Part shown: positions 43,199 through 51,357 of the stretch, one piece after another
Layout: every line of letters starts with the position of its first letter
How positions within the stretch are numbered: position 1 is the stretch's first letter
Source of the DNA: Yinghuangia sp035454725
GTDB taxonomy: Bacteria > Actinomycetota > Actinomycetes > Streptomycetales > Streptomycetaceae
Assembly: GCF_051388935.1 (NCBI RefSeq)
Contig: NZ_JBPKBI010000016.1
Coordinates: 93,165-157,164, forward strand
Direction of reading: 5' to 3'
DNA: 64,000 bases
Made by a program: the position numbers and the translations under genes
The notes under the pieces: model-generated
Database searches by the model: none
Told to the model about the DNA's origin: nothing
What the model saw: only the letters and a program-made list of their open reading frames with translations

Positions 43199-43513
43199 AC
43201 GAGCCCGGCCGACCCGCGCTTCCGCGGTGGTCGGGGACGGCGACGAACTCATCGAGTCGGACGCGAGGACGAGGCATCGAACTTGGTTGCCGGACAGCCT
43301 CGTTGGAACGCACCGCATTCGGCTGTGCCGCGGCTGCCGCGCACGCGGGCCGGCGCTGCCGCGGCGCGGTGCGCCGGGTTCGATGACCTCCCGGCGCCGA
43401 ATCCGATGCAACCTGTCGCGGGCCACAGGTCTCTATCCCAACGGTCGGCTTTGCAAAAAACGCCGATGCCACCGAGCCCTGTCGAGAACCACCGTCCGGA
43501 AGAGAGCGCACGC
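43199..43513. other. Intergenic region with no gene seen
   Basis: This 315-base gap follows the CoA-transferase. It contains GGAAGAG at its right end as ribosome site of the LGFP gene, and nothing else recognisable. Confidence 0.35.
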
Positions 43514-44724
43514 GTGAGCACATATGCAGCTCGTCCGTTGCGTCGACTGGCGGCCGCCGTCGCTGTCACGAGCCTGGTCGCACTGGCCGGGACGGCAGCC
43601 ACCGCCCGGGCCGCTCCGCTTTCGCCGACGTCGACCTCCGCACAGATCTCCGCAACCGCCGCGCCCGCACCGAACGACCCGAAGTCACCCGCGGCGGCCG
43701 GCGAGACCGCGGCAGCCACTCCCGACGTCACCGCGGAAACGCTCCCCGACAACCGTGCCGTCGTGTATCTGAGCTGGGACGACACAACGGACTTCACCCA
43801 ATGGCGCGTACTGGCAGGCAGCGGCCAGGAGAGCCTGCGTGCGCTGGCCACTGTCCCGCGCACCGGCTCCCGGACCGCCGTCCCGGTCGCCTACACGGAC
43901 GACGACATCCTCGTCCGGGTCGAGGCCCTCGACGCCACGGGCGCGGTCGTCGCCTCCGCCGACCGGTCCGGCCTGTTCCCGCTCGCGGCCGCCTACGCCC
44001 GGGCCGGCGGCGCGGCGACGCTGGGGGCCTTCGTCAGCCGCTCGGAGGAGTCCGGCGCCGTCACCGTCGTCTACCAGCGCGGCTCGGTCCAATGGTCGGC
44101 GCCCACCGGAGCCCACCCCATCACCGGTCGGATCTGGAATTACGCCAAGACGCGCCGCCACTCCATCGGCCTACCCACGTCGGATGCGGCGCTGCTGCCG
44201 GACGGGCGCGGCACCGCACAGGGCTTCGCGGCCGGCAGGGTGTACATCAATCCGCAGGGCGGCGTGCACTCCGTCCTCTACTACTTCTTGTACGAGTACG
44301 AGGAAACAGGTGCCGAGCGCGGCCCGCTCGGCTACCCGACGTCGGACCGCGACGAGAGCACGAGGCCGTCTCACCAGCGGTTCGACAACGGAAAGGCGCG
44401 ATCCGCGACCGCTGGGCGTCCCTCGGCTGGGAACGCGGCCCGCTCGGCTACCCGGTCACCGACGAACTGACCACACCCGACGGGCGCGGCAGGTACACGC
44501 ACTTCCAGTACGGCTCCATCTACTGGACCCCGCAGACAGGCGCCCACGAGGTCTACGGCTCCATCCGCAACAGCTGGGCGGCCTCCGGCTGGGAGCGCGG
44601 GCCGCTCGGCTATCCCACGAGCGGCGAATACACCCCCGCGCCGGGTCAACGCCGCTCCAACTTCGAACGCGGCCACATCCTCTGGAACGCTCGCGACGGC
44701 CGCACGATCACAGTTCTCCACTGA
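43514..44724 (+). pseudogene. Secreted LGFP-repeat protein, frameshifted
   Basis: From GTG 43514 a signal peptide (LRRLAAAVAVTSLVALAGTA, cleaved near ARAAP) leads into a mature protein with LGFP repeats, seen as RHSIGLPTSD and ERGPLGYPTSDRDEST. At about 44395 the frame breaks: the first frame ends in RFDNGKARSATAG, and the next repeats continue in another frame (AIRDRWASLGWERGPLGYPV, SWAASGWERGPLGYPTSGEY) to the stop at 44724. The intervening part of one repeat is also missing. LGFP proteins attach to the actinobacterial cell envelope. It is broken, or carries a sequencing error. Confidence 0.75.
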
Positions 44725-44726
44725 TC

Positions 44727-44785
44727 CGCGCAACGCCGGACAACGCCTCGCAACACCAAACAACGCCCGACAACAACACCGAACG
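44727..44785. repeat. CAACGCC/CAACA low-complexity repeats
   Basis: Several degenerate copies of CAACGCC-GACAACG and CAACA follow the LGFP stop codon, just before the terminator. They are noteworthy only as slippage-prone sequence. Confidence 0.45.
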
Positions 44786-44788
44786 AAC

Positions 44789-44824
44789 CTGTGGCCCTGA
44801 CTCCTGGCGGAGTCAGGGCCACAG
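44789..44824 (+). terminator. Terminator after the LGFP gene
   Basis: CTGTGGCCCTGACTC at 44789-44803 pairs perfectly with GAGTCAGGGCCACAG at 44810-44824 around a 6-base loop. Confidence 0.8.
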
Positions 44825-44940
44825 TCCGTCGCTTCGCTGTTTCCTCCACGCCGACGCACCGCGGTCACCCCTGCGCCGACCCGCCGGGACCGGCGACCAC
44901 CTCGAACACCGGGCTGCCGTACGCGAGGAGGCGCCTCACG

Positions 44941-45141
44941 TCACGACGGCAACGGCGTTCCCAGCCCGCGCAGCAGCGTGTCGACGACGACGTCGGCCGC
45001 CTGGGCGGCCGTGAGGTGGGAAAGCTGCCGGGACGCCAAGTGCATCAACTGCGGCAGAAGCGCACTCGCCCAGCCGGCGGGGAGGTCCGGTCGCAGGACG
45101 CCTTCGGTCGCGGCGCGTTCGAGAAAGGCGTCGACCAGCGT
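44941..45141 (-). pseudogene. C-terminal relic of a TetR-family regulator
   Basis: About 66 residues, TLVDAFLERAATEGVLRPDL followed by PAGWASALLPQLMHLASRQL and DVVVDTLLRGLG, match the C-terminal ligand domain of TetR proteins. The DNA-binding half is absent; upstream sequence is unrelated to TetR. It is a truncated remnant. Confidence 0.6.
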
Positions 45142-45465
45142 GGATCCCGGTGGCGGGGGGCCACGGCCGCGGGCGCCTGAAAGGCCGTCAGGTGCCTTGG
45201 GTACCGGCCGCGACTGCGGCGACACCGGGACGCCGCCGTCCGGCTCGTCCGCCGGGGCCGACGGGCGGTCGGGCTTCCGGGGGCGACGGCGTGCTTCCGG
45301 CGCCCGCTCGCCCGTCGCCGTTCTGCGACGAAGCCGTTGCCTACCCGACTCGGTTCATACTCGGTTCCGGCAATAGGCTCACGGCAGTGCAGGCGCTTCG
45401 CAGCCGGGTGGGGGGAGACCAACCGGCGCGGTGCGCACCCACCAGATTCCCGGGGGGGACGAACA

Positions 45466-46320
45466 GTGTTTGGCACAGCGATGCGGCGCGGGCTCGTGAC
45501 GGCGGTCGTGGCCACCGTTCTCGGCGGTTCGCTCACCGCGTGCAACGACGGCGACGGCGCCAACGAGGTCTTCGGCGGAGGTGGTCCGCAGGCCACGGCC
45601 TCCGGCGGCGGGGGCGGTGGTGACTCGTCGTCCGGCGAGGTCGAGGCCGGCGTGGTCAAAGGCCGTGTGACCGATTCCGCGGGCAACCCGATCAAGGGGG
45701 CCGAGATCGTCGTGGACAACCAGTTGCTGTACGACAGCAACCTGGTGCTCGTCACCGACGCCAAGGGGAACTATCGCGCGGAGATGCCGGGGATCGCCGC
45801 GACGTACAACGTGACGGCGAGCTTCGAGAAGACGTACAACAACACGACGTACACCTTCCGGCTCGCGCCGGACAACCCGGAGATGTTCGTCGGACAGGAA
45901 GGCGCCGTCCGGGACTTCACCTGGAAGCTGACCGGTGAGCAGCCCGACGCGTCGGACAGCTTCTACGGCGGCTCGGTGCTGTTCAACCTGAGCCCGATCA
46001 ACCCGGTCGACGACAGCTACGTCGACTCCGCGGGCGTCAAGCTCACCCTGACCCCGGTCGGCCCCCTGGTCGACGGCAGCACCGGCAAGTCCGTCACGAA
46101 GTCCGCGGAGAACACCGGCGACGGATGGGGCGTCCGCGACATCCCCGTCGGCCGCTACAAGATCACCGCGACCTTCACCGGCGAGTCCGGGCGCACGCAG
46201 CCGCTGCGCGTCCGGCTCCGGGAGGACGGCGGCCCGTACGCGGCCGATGTCACCGCCGACTTCGAGCCGTACCTCACCGACCACCAGCGCATCGAGCTGG
46301 AACTGGCGCTCCAGTCCTGA
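45466..46320 (+). CDS. Lipoprotein with carboxypeptidase-regulatory-like domain
   Basis: The protein has 284 residues from GTG 45466 (ATG 45481 is an alternative) with GGGGGGA upstream. The signal ends in the lipobox LTAC, so it is anchored to the membrane outside. A glycine/serine spacer leads into GVVKGRVTDSAGNPIKGAEI-VVDNQ, a carboxypeptidase regulatory-like beta-sandwich (CarboxypepD_reg). A second beta-sandwich (VGRYKITATFTGESGRTQPL) follows. It is probably a binding or scaffolding protein of the cell envelope. Confidence 0.8.
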   Translation: MFGTAMRRGLVTAVVATVLGGSLTACNDGDGANEVFGGGGPQATASGGGGGGDSSSGEVEAGVVKGRVTDSAGNPIKGAEIVVDNQLLYDSNLVLVTDAKGNYRAEMPGIAATYNVTASFEKTYNNTTYTFRLAPDNPEMFVGQEGAVRDFTWKLTGEQPDASDSFYGGSVLFNLSPINPVDDSYVDSAGVKLTLTPVGPLVDGSTGKSVTKSAENTGDGWGVRDIPVGRYKITATFTGESGRTQPLRVRLREDGGPYAADVTADFEPYLTDHQRIELELALQS

Positions 46321-46380
46321 CGATTCGGGCCGGCACCGAGGTGCACCGGAGCGTCCGAAGAACGCGCAGCCGGTGACCGG

Positions 46381-46399
46381 TATATCGGTCACCGATACT
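46381..46399. promoter_or_regulatory. PadR operator upstream of the PadR gene
   Basis: TATATCGG, TCA, CCGATACT matches the palindromes at 47317-47350 and lies 9 bases before the PadR start codon, a position suited to autorepression. Confidence 0.7.
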
Positions 46400-46407
46400 G
46401 TGGGGGC

Positions 46408-46737
46408 ATGGGTGAAAGTGCGCCGCTGCGCGAGCCGACCTTCCTGATGCTGGCCGCACTCGGTCCCGGGCCGCTGCACGGCTACGGGATCATCAAAGCC
46501 GTCGCGGAGATGTCGGAAGGCCGCGTGAAACTGCGGGCGGGAACGTTGTACGGCGCGCTGGAACGCCTCGAAGCGCAGGGTTACGTGGTCTTCGACGGCG
46601 AACGGGCGGAAGGGGGGCCGCCGCGGCGCTACTACCGGCTCTCCGACGACGGCCGGGCGCTGCTCCGCGACGAAGCGGAGCGGCTCGCGGCCAACGCCCG
46701 CGTGGCGTTCACGCGCCTGGGGGTTCGGCCGACATGA
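46408..46737 (+). CDS. PadR-family transcriptional regulator
   Basis: The protein has 109 residues. It is a typical PadR winged helix: EPTFLMLAALGPGPLHGYGI-IKAVAEMSEGRVKLRAGTLY-GALERLEAQGYVVF with the wing GGPPRRYYRLSDDGRALL. PadR proteins repress adjacent membrane or transport genes and respond to toxic compounds. It overlaps the next membrane-protein gene by ATGA and has matching operators here and at 47317. Confidence 0.92.
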   Translation: MGESAPLREPTFLMLAALGPGPLHGYGIIKAVAEMSEGRVKLRAGTLYGALERLEAQGYVVFDGERAEGGPPRRYYRLSDDGRALLRDEAERLAANARVAFTRLGVRPT

Positions 46738-47273
46738 CCCTGCACGGCTGCGCCGTCCGGTGGGTGGTCGGCCGGTTCGTCGGGGTCGATGTGTCGTATC
46801 GCGACGAAGTGGCGGCAACCGCTTTGGAATCGACCGCGGACGCGGGCCGGTGGGACCGACTGGCGGAGGTCTCCGCGCTGGTCGGACTCGCGCTGCGGTT
46901 GCGGTGGCGGCACCGCACAGCCGGGCGCGAGGACAGGACCTGGCGGCAGGGCCTGTGCCTGGGCGCGCTCTCGGTGCCGGTCGTGTTCGGTGTGGGGCAG
47001 GTGTCCGGAGCCGGGGGAGTGCTGCTCGGGATCGCCGCCCCGGCGCTGCTGCTGGTGCTGGGGCGTTTCGACCCGCGGCTGGCCGCGGCAGCGCTCGTGG
47101 TGTGGTTCTGGCGGCTGGTCGTCGGCGATCTCGGCGGGCTGGCCACGGCGTTGGCGACCCCTGCGGAAGACGGGCGGGTGGCGCTTCTCGCGCGCTGGTT
47201 CCTGATGGCCTCGGGAGTGGGAGTCGCCTGGGTGGTGACCCGCCGGTCGATACGGCGGCTCAACGCTATCTGA
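46734..47273 (+). CDS. Four-helix membrane protein coupled to PadR
   Basis: The protein has 179 residues, and its start overlaps the PadR stop. The first 60 residues (YRDEVAATALESTADAGRWD-RLAEVSALVGLALRLRW) match cytosolic parts of PadR-associated membrane proteins of streptomycetes. About four hydrophobic segments follow (LCLGALSVPVVFGVGQVSGA, VLLGIAAPALLLVLG, LAAAALVVWFWRLVVG, WFLMASGVGVAWVV). Function unknown; co-regulation with PadR is inferred from the overlap. Confidence 0.75.
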   Translation: MTLHGCAVRWVVGRFVGVDVSYRDEVAATALESTADAGRWDRLAEVSALVGLALRLRWRHRTAGREDRTWRQGLCLGALSVPVVFGVGQVSGAGGVLLGIAAPALLLVLGRFDPRLAAAALVVWFWRLVVGDLGGLATALATPAEDGRVALLARWFLMASGVGVAWVVTRRSIRRLNAI

Positions 47274-47316
47274 ACGCTTCGTTCGAACGCCGAAGGGGGA
47301 GCACGCACTTCACTGC

Positions 47317-47350
47317 TATATCGGTAGCCGATATATTGGCTGCCGATATA
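47317..47350. promoter_or_regulatory. Two overlapping PadR operators
   Basis: TATATCGG, TAG, CCGATATA (47317-47335) is a perfect 8-3-8 palindrome. TATATTGG, CTG, CCGATATA (47332-47350) overlaps it and has one mismatch. Both share the consensus of the site at 46381 and lie 30 bases before the gene at 47380. Confidence 0.75.
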
Positions 47351-47379
47351 GCAGTTCCGGTCGCGCACTGGAGGTTGCC

Positions 47380-47988
47380 GTGCCCACCCCTGCCCACAAC
47401 CCGTCTATCCCGCTGCTCCCGCTCGCGGGTGCGCTCGGAGTCGCCGGAGGCGTGTGCCTCGTCGTCGACTCCCTCGCGGTCGACTTGTTCGGCACCGACG
47501 GCGCCGCGCCGAATTCGATCGGCGTCCTCGTGCCGATCCTCGGCGCGTTCCTCGTCGTCGGTCTCTTCGCGGCCGTGCGGACACACGCGCCCGCGCGGCT
47601 CCTCGACTGGGGATTCGCCCTCAACCTCGTCGGGCTGACGCTCGTCGCGGGTGTCGACTTCGCCCGCACGTACGTGCTCTCGGAACTCGGCGACGACACC
47701 GTCGACGCACTGCTGGACAGCGGCCCGACCAAACCCGCGTTCCTCACGGCGGGTGTCGTCTTCGTCGTCGGCGCGATCCTGTTCGGGGCCGCGCTGCTGC
47801 GCGCCGGCTTCGCCCCGAGGGCGTCGTGGCTCTACGTCCTCACCGCCGCCCCCTCCGGATTCTCGGTACTGCTCCCGGATGCCGTGGGCGCTGTCGCGCA
47901 AGCGGCCGCGGGCGTTTCGGTCATTTCCTTGGGCTGGGCCTTGCGTACGGCTCCCGCCCACCGAACCAACGTGCAACCGCTGCCGTGA
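47380..47988 (+). CDS. Six-helix integral membrane protein (DUF4386-like)
   Basis: The protein has 202 residues. Six hydrophobic segments are visible, for example PLAGALGVAGGVCLVVDSLA, IGVLVPILGAFLVVGLFAAV, DWGFALNLVGLTLVAGVDFA, GVVFVVGAILFGAALLRAGF and AAAGVSVISLGWALR. The layout is like small DUF4386-type membrane proteins. It is preceded by two PadR operators, so it is probably a target of the PadR protein encoded at 46408. Confidence 0.75.
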   Translation: MPTPAHNPSIPLLPLAGALGVAGGVCLVVDSLAVDLFGTDGAAPNSIGVLVPILGAFLVVGLFAAVRTHAPARLLDWGFALNLVGLTLVAGVDFARTYVLSELGDDTVDALLDSGPTKPAFLTAGVVFVVGAILFGAALLRAGFAPRASWLYVLTAAPSGFSVLLPDAVGAVAQAAAGVSVISLGWALRTAPAHRTNVQPLP

Positions 47989-48133
47989 TTCGCGCCCGTC
48001 GGACCTGCCGAAGCCGCGCGGTCGGTCGGTCGAACACACGACATACGATGGCCAGGTGCCGGGGCGGCGCCGGTGACCGGCAACCCCTCGGCGTCCGGAG
48101 GCCGCACGGCGGTGGAGCTTGGGTGGGAGACGC

Positions 48134-49810
48134 GTGGCGCAGACAGCAGGTTCGGGGCAGACAGTCATCCTGACCGTGGACGACGATCCGGGAGTGTCGC
48201 GTGCGGTGGCGCGCGACCTGCGGCGTCGCTACGGCGGGTCGTACCGCATCGTGCGGGCCGAGACCGGCGAGACCGCTCTGGAGGCCCTGCGCGAGTTGAA
48301 GCTGCGCGGGGACCTCGTGGCGGTGATTCTCGCCGACTACCGCATGCCCCGGATGAACGGCATCGAGTTCCTCGAACAGGCCATCGACATCCACCCGAGC
48401 GCCCGACGCGTGCTGCTGACCGCGTACGCCGACACCAGCGCGGCGATCGACGCGATCAACGTCGTCGACCTCGACCACTACCTCCTCAAGCCCTGGGACC
48501 CACCCGAGGAGAAGCTCTACCCGGTGCTCGACGACCTTCTGGAAGCCTGGCGGGCCACCGAGCAGCGGGCGGTCGCCGCCACCAAGGTCGTCGGACACCG
48601 CTGGTCGGCGCGGTCGTCGGAGGTACGGGAGTTCCTGGCGCGCAACCAGGTCCCCTACCGCTGGTACTCCTGCGACGAGCCGGAGGGCCGCCGCCTGCTC
48701 GCCGCCGCCGGACACGACGCCGAGCGGCTGCCCGTGGTGATCACCCCCGACGGGACCGCACTGGTCGAACCGGCCGCCCCCGACCTCGCCGCGAACGTCG
48801 GCCTGGCCACCGCGCCGACCGCGGACTTCTACGACCTCATCGTCGTCGGCGGCGGCCCGGCCGGCCTCGGCGCGGCCGTCTACGGAGCCTCCGAAGGGCT
48901 GCGCACCGTCATCGTGGAACGCTCGGCCACCGGCGGGCAGGCCGGCCAGAGCTCGCGCATCGAGAACTATCTGGGCTTCCCGGACGGCGTCTCGGGCGCC
49001 CAGCTCACCGACCGGGCGCGGCGGCAGGCCGCGAAATTCGGTGCCGAGATCCTGACCGCGTGCGAGGTGACGGCGCTTGAGGTGACCGGCGCGTCACGCA
49101 GCGTCCGTTTCGCGGACGGTTCCGCGGTCGCCGCACACAGTGTGATCCTGGCGACCGGAGTGTCGTACCGGCAGTTGGACGCCCCGGGCCTGGCGGAGCT
49201 GACCGGGCGGGGAGTCTTCTACGGATCGGCGCTGACCGAGGCCGCCGCCTGCCACGGACACGACGTGTACATCGTCGGCGGCGCCAACTCCGCCGGACAG
49301 GCCGCGATGTATCTCGCCCGCGGCGCGAAGTCCGTCACCTTGCTGGTGCGCGGATCCTCGCTGACCGCGTCGATGTCGCACTACCTGATCCAACAGATCG
49401 AGCAGACACCCAACATCACCGTGCGCACCGGCACGGCCGTCGAGGCCGCACACGGGGCGGAGCACCTGGAGCAGCTCACCCTCCGCGACGTGACCGACGG
49501 GCATACCGAACTCGTCGACGCACACTGGCTGTTCGTGTTCATCGGCGCGGCGCCGCTCACCGACTGGCTGGAGGGCACCGTCACGCGCGACGCCAACGGG
49601 TTCATCGTGGCCGGTCCGGACCTCGCCCCCGGCGGGCAGACGCCCAAGGGCTGGGAGCTGGACCGCATGCCCTACCACCTTGAGACCAGCGTGCCCGGGG
49701 TATTCGTGGCCGGAGACGCCCGCGCCGAGTCAGCCAAGCGCGTCGCCTCCGCCGTGGGAGAGGGAGCCATGGCCGTGATGCTCGTCCACCGGTACCTGGA
49801 GCAGTCGTGA
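48134..49810 (+). CDS. REC - glutaredoxin-like - thioredoxin-reductase-like fusion
   Basis: The protein has 558 residues from GTG 48134, preceded by GGGAGA. Residues about 10-130 form a response-regulator receiver (VILTVDDDPGVSRAVAR, LADYRMPRMNG with the phospho-aspartate, HYLLKPWDP with the lysine). Residues about 150-220 resemble a glutaredoxin/thioredoxin fold (QVPYRWYSCDE). From 230 a TrxR-type flavoprotein runs: VVGGGPAGLGAAVYGASEGL, ATGGQAGQSSRIENYLGFPD and VFVAGDARAESAKRVASAVG. The redox CxxC of TrxR is not found at its usual place (GSALTEAAACHG). It overlaps the next kinase gene by GTGA, so the kinase probably phosphorylates this protein. Confidence 0.9.
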   Translation: MAQTAGSGQTVILTVDDDPGVSRAVARDLRRRYGGSYRIVRAETGETALEALRELKLRGDLVAVILADYRMPRMNGIEFLEQAIDIHPSARRVLLTAYADTSAAIDAINVVDLDHYLLKPWDPPEEKLYPVLDDLLEAWRATEQRAVAATKVVGHRWSARSSEVREFLARNQVPYRWYSCDEPEGRRLLAAAGHDAERLPVVITPDGTALVEPAAPDLAANVGLATAPTADFYDLIVVGGGPAGLGAAVYGASEGLRTVIVERSATGGQAGQSSRIENYLGFPDGVSGAQLTDRARRQAAKFGAEILTACEVTALEVTGASRSVRFADGSAVAAHSVILATGVSYRQLDAPGLAELTGRGVFYGSALTEAAACHGHDVYIVGGANSAGQAAMYLARGAKSVTLLVRGSSLTASMSHYLIQQIEQTPNITVRTGTAVEAAHGAEHLEQLTLRDVTDGHTELVDAHWLFVFIGAAPLTDWLEGTVTRDANGFIVAGPDLAPGGQTPKGWELDRMPYHLETSVPGVFVAGDARAESAKRVASAVGEGAMAVMLVHRYLEQS

Positions 49811-51246
49811 GCGGACAGCCGATGCCGTGTGACAAGGAAGAGCTCTCGACCCTCTTCCTCTTCGAGAAGCTGTCCGAGGAGCAATTGGCGCGGCTGTGCC
49901 GGGACGGCCGGGTCGAGCAGTTCGAGCCCGGCTACCTCTACCACGAGGGCGAGCCGGCCACCTGCTTCTACGTGCTCCTCCACGGCACGATCGTCCTGTC
50001 GCGCCGCGTGGGCGCCGACGACGTGGAGGTCACCCGCAGTTCCGAGCGCGGGGTGTACGCCGGCGCCTTCCAGGCGTACGTCCAAGGCCCCGAGCACGCG
50101 CGCTACCAGGGCTCCGCGCGGCTCGCCGAGCCGTCGCGCCTGTTCATCCTGCCCGCCGAGACCTTCGCCGTGATCATGCGGGACTGGTTCCCGATGGCCG
50201 TGCACCTGCTGGAAGGGCTCTTCTTCGGCACCCAGAACACGCAGCGGGTCGTCAACCAGCGCGAGCGGCTGCTGGCCCTCGGCTCGCTGTCCGCGGGGCT
50301 CACCCACGAGCTCAACAACCCCGCCGCCGCCGCGGTGCGCGCGACCTCGGCCCTGCGCGAGCGCGTCGCCGGGATGCGGCACAAGCTCGGCGTGATCGCC
50401 GCGGGGCCGTACCGGCGGGACACGCTCGAAACCCTCGTCGGCATCCAGGAACGCACCGCCGAACAAGTCTCCAAGGCCGCGCCCCTGAGCCCGCTCGAAG
50501 CCGCCGACCGCGAGGACGCCCTCGCCGACTGGCTCGACGAGCACGGCATCGCGGACGGCTGGCAGCTCGCGCCCACGTTCGTCCAGGCCGGCCTCGGCGC
50601 GGACTGGCTGGACCAGGTCGCGGCGGCGGTCGGCGAGGAAACTCTCGAAGGCGCCGTCCGGTGGCTCAACTACACCGTGGAGACCGAGCTCCTGATGAAC
50701 GAGATCGAGGACTCGACCACCCGCATCTCGCAACTCGTGGACGCGGCCAAGCAATACTCGCAACTCGACCGCGCGCCCTTCCAGGTCGCCGACATGCACG
50801 AACTGCTGGACAGCACGCTGACCATGCTCTCCGGGAAGATCGGCCCCGGCGTGCGGATCGTCAGGGAGTACGACCGCTCGCTGCCGAAAATCCCCGCCTA
50901 TCCCGGCGAGTTGAACCAGGTCTGGACCAACATCATCGACAACGCCGTTTCGGCGATGGCCGGCGAAGGGACACTGACCGTCCGCACCGCGCTCGACCGG
51001 GACCAACTGCTCGTCGAGATCCGCGACACCGGCCCCGGAGTCGATCCCGACATCCGCGACCGGATCTTCGACCCCTTCTTCACCACCAAACCGGTCGGCG
51101 AAGGCACCGGCCTTGGGCTCGCCATCTCCTGGCGGATCATCGTCAACAAACACCACGGAAGCCTGCACGTCGAATCCGTCCCGGGCGACACACGCTTCGA
51201 GGTGCGCCTGCCCACCACCGCGGAGCCGGCCCACAGCCCGTCGTGA
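49807..51246 (+). CDS. Cyclic-nucleotide-type sensor histidine kinase
   Basis: The protein has 479 residues from GTG 49807. Residues 15-130 form a cNMP-binding (CRP-like) domain: LFLFEKLSEEQLARLCRDGR, EGEPATCFYVLLHGTIVLSR. A kinase core follows, with the H-box LSAGLTHELNNPAAAAVR (His167), N-box NQVWTNIIDNAV, G1 DTGPGVDP, F-box FDPFFTTK and G2 GEGTGLGLAIS. It has no membrane segment, so it is cytosolic. It is coupled to the REC-flavoprotein gene; together they form an unusual redox two-component pair. Confidence 0.9.
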   Translation: MSGQPMPCDKEELSTLFLFEKLSEEQLARLCRDGRVEQFEPGYLYHEGEPATCFYVLLHGTIVLSRRVGADDVEVTRSSERGVYAGAFQAYVQGPEHARYQGSARLAEPSRLFILPAETFAVIMRDWFPMAVHLLEGLFFGTQNTQRVVNQRERLLALGSLSAGLTHELNNPAAAAVRATSALRERVAGMRHKLGVIAAGPYRRDTLETLVGIQERTAEQVSKAAPLSPLEAADREDALADWLDEHGIADGWQLAPTFVQAGLGADWLDQVAAAVGEETLEGAVRWLNYTVETELLMNEIEDSTTRISQLVDAAKQYSQLDRAPFQVADMHELLDSTLTMLSGKIGPGVRIVREYDRSLPKIPAYPGELNQVWTNIIDNAVSAMAGEGTLTVRTALDRDQLLVEIRDTGPGVDPDIRDRIFDPFFTTKPVGEGTGLGLAISWRIIVNKHHGSLHVESVPGDTRFEVRLPTTAEPAHSPS

Positions 51247-51326
51247 CCGCGAACGACGGGCCCACAACGGGCGTCGGGCCGGCGTCCGCGTGCCGTCCTG
51301 GCGCCTACCCGGCACGTGGCGTCGCA

Positions 51327-51355
51327 CCGCCCGGCACCGTCGCGCTGCCGGGCGG
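51327..51355. terminator. Terminator between kinase and beta-helix genes
   Basis: CCGCCCGGC at 51327-51335 pairs with GCCGGGCGG at 51347-51355, followed by CTTTA, between two convergent genes. Confidence 0.7.
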
Positions 51356-51357
51356 CT

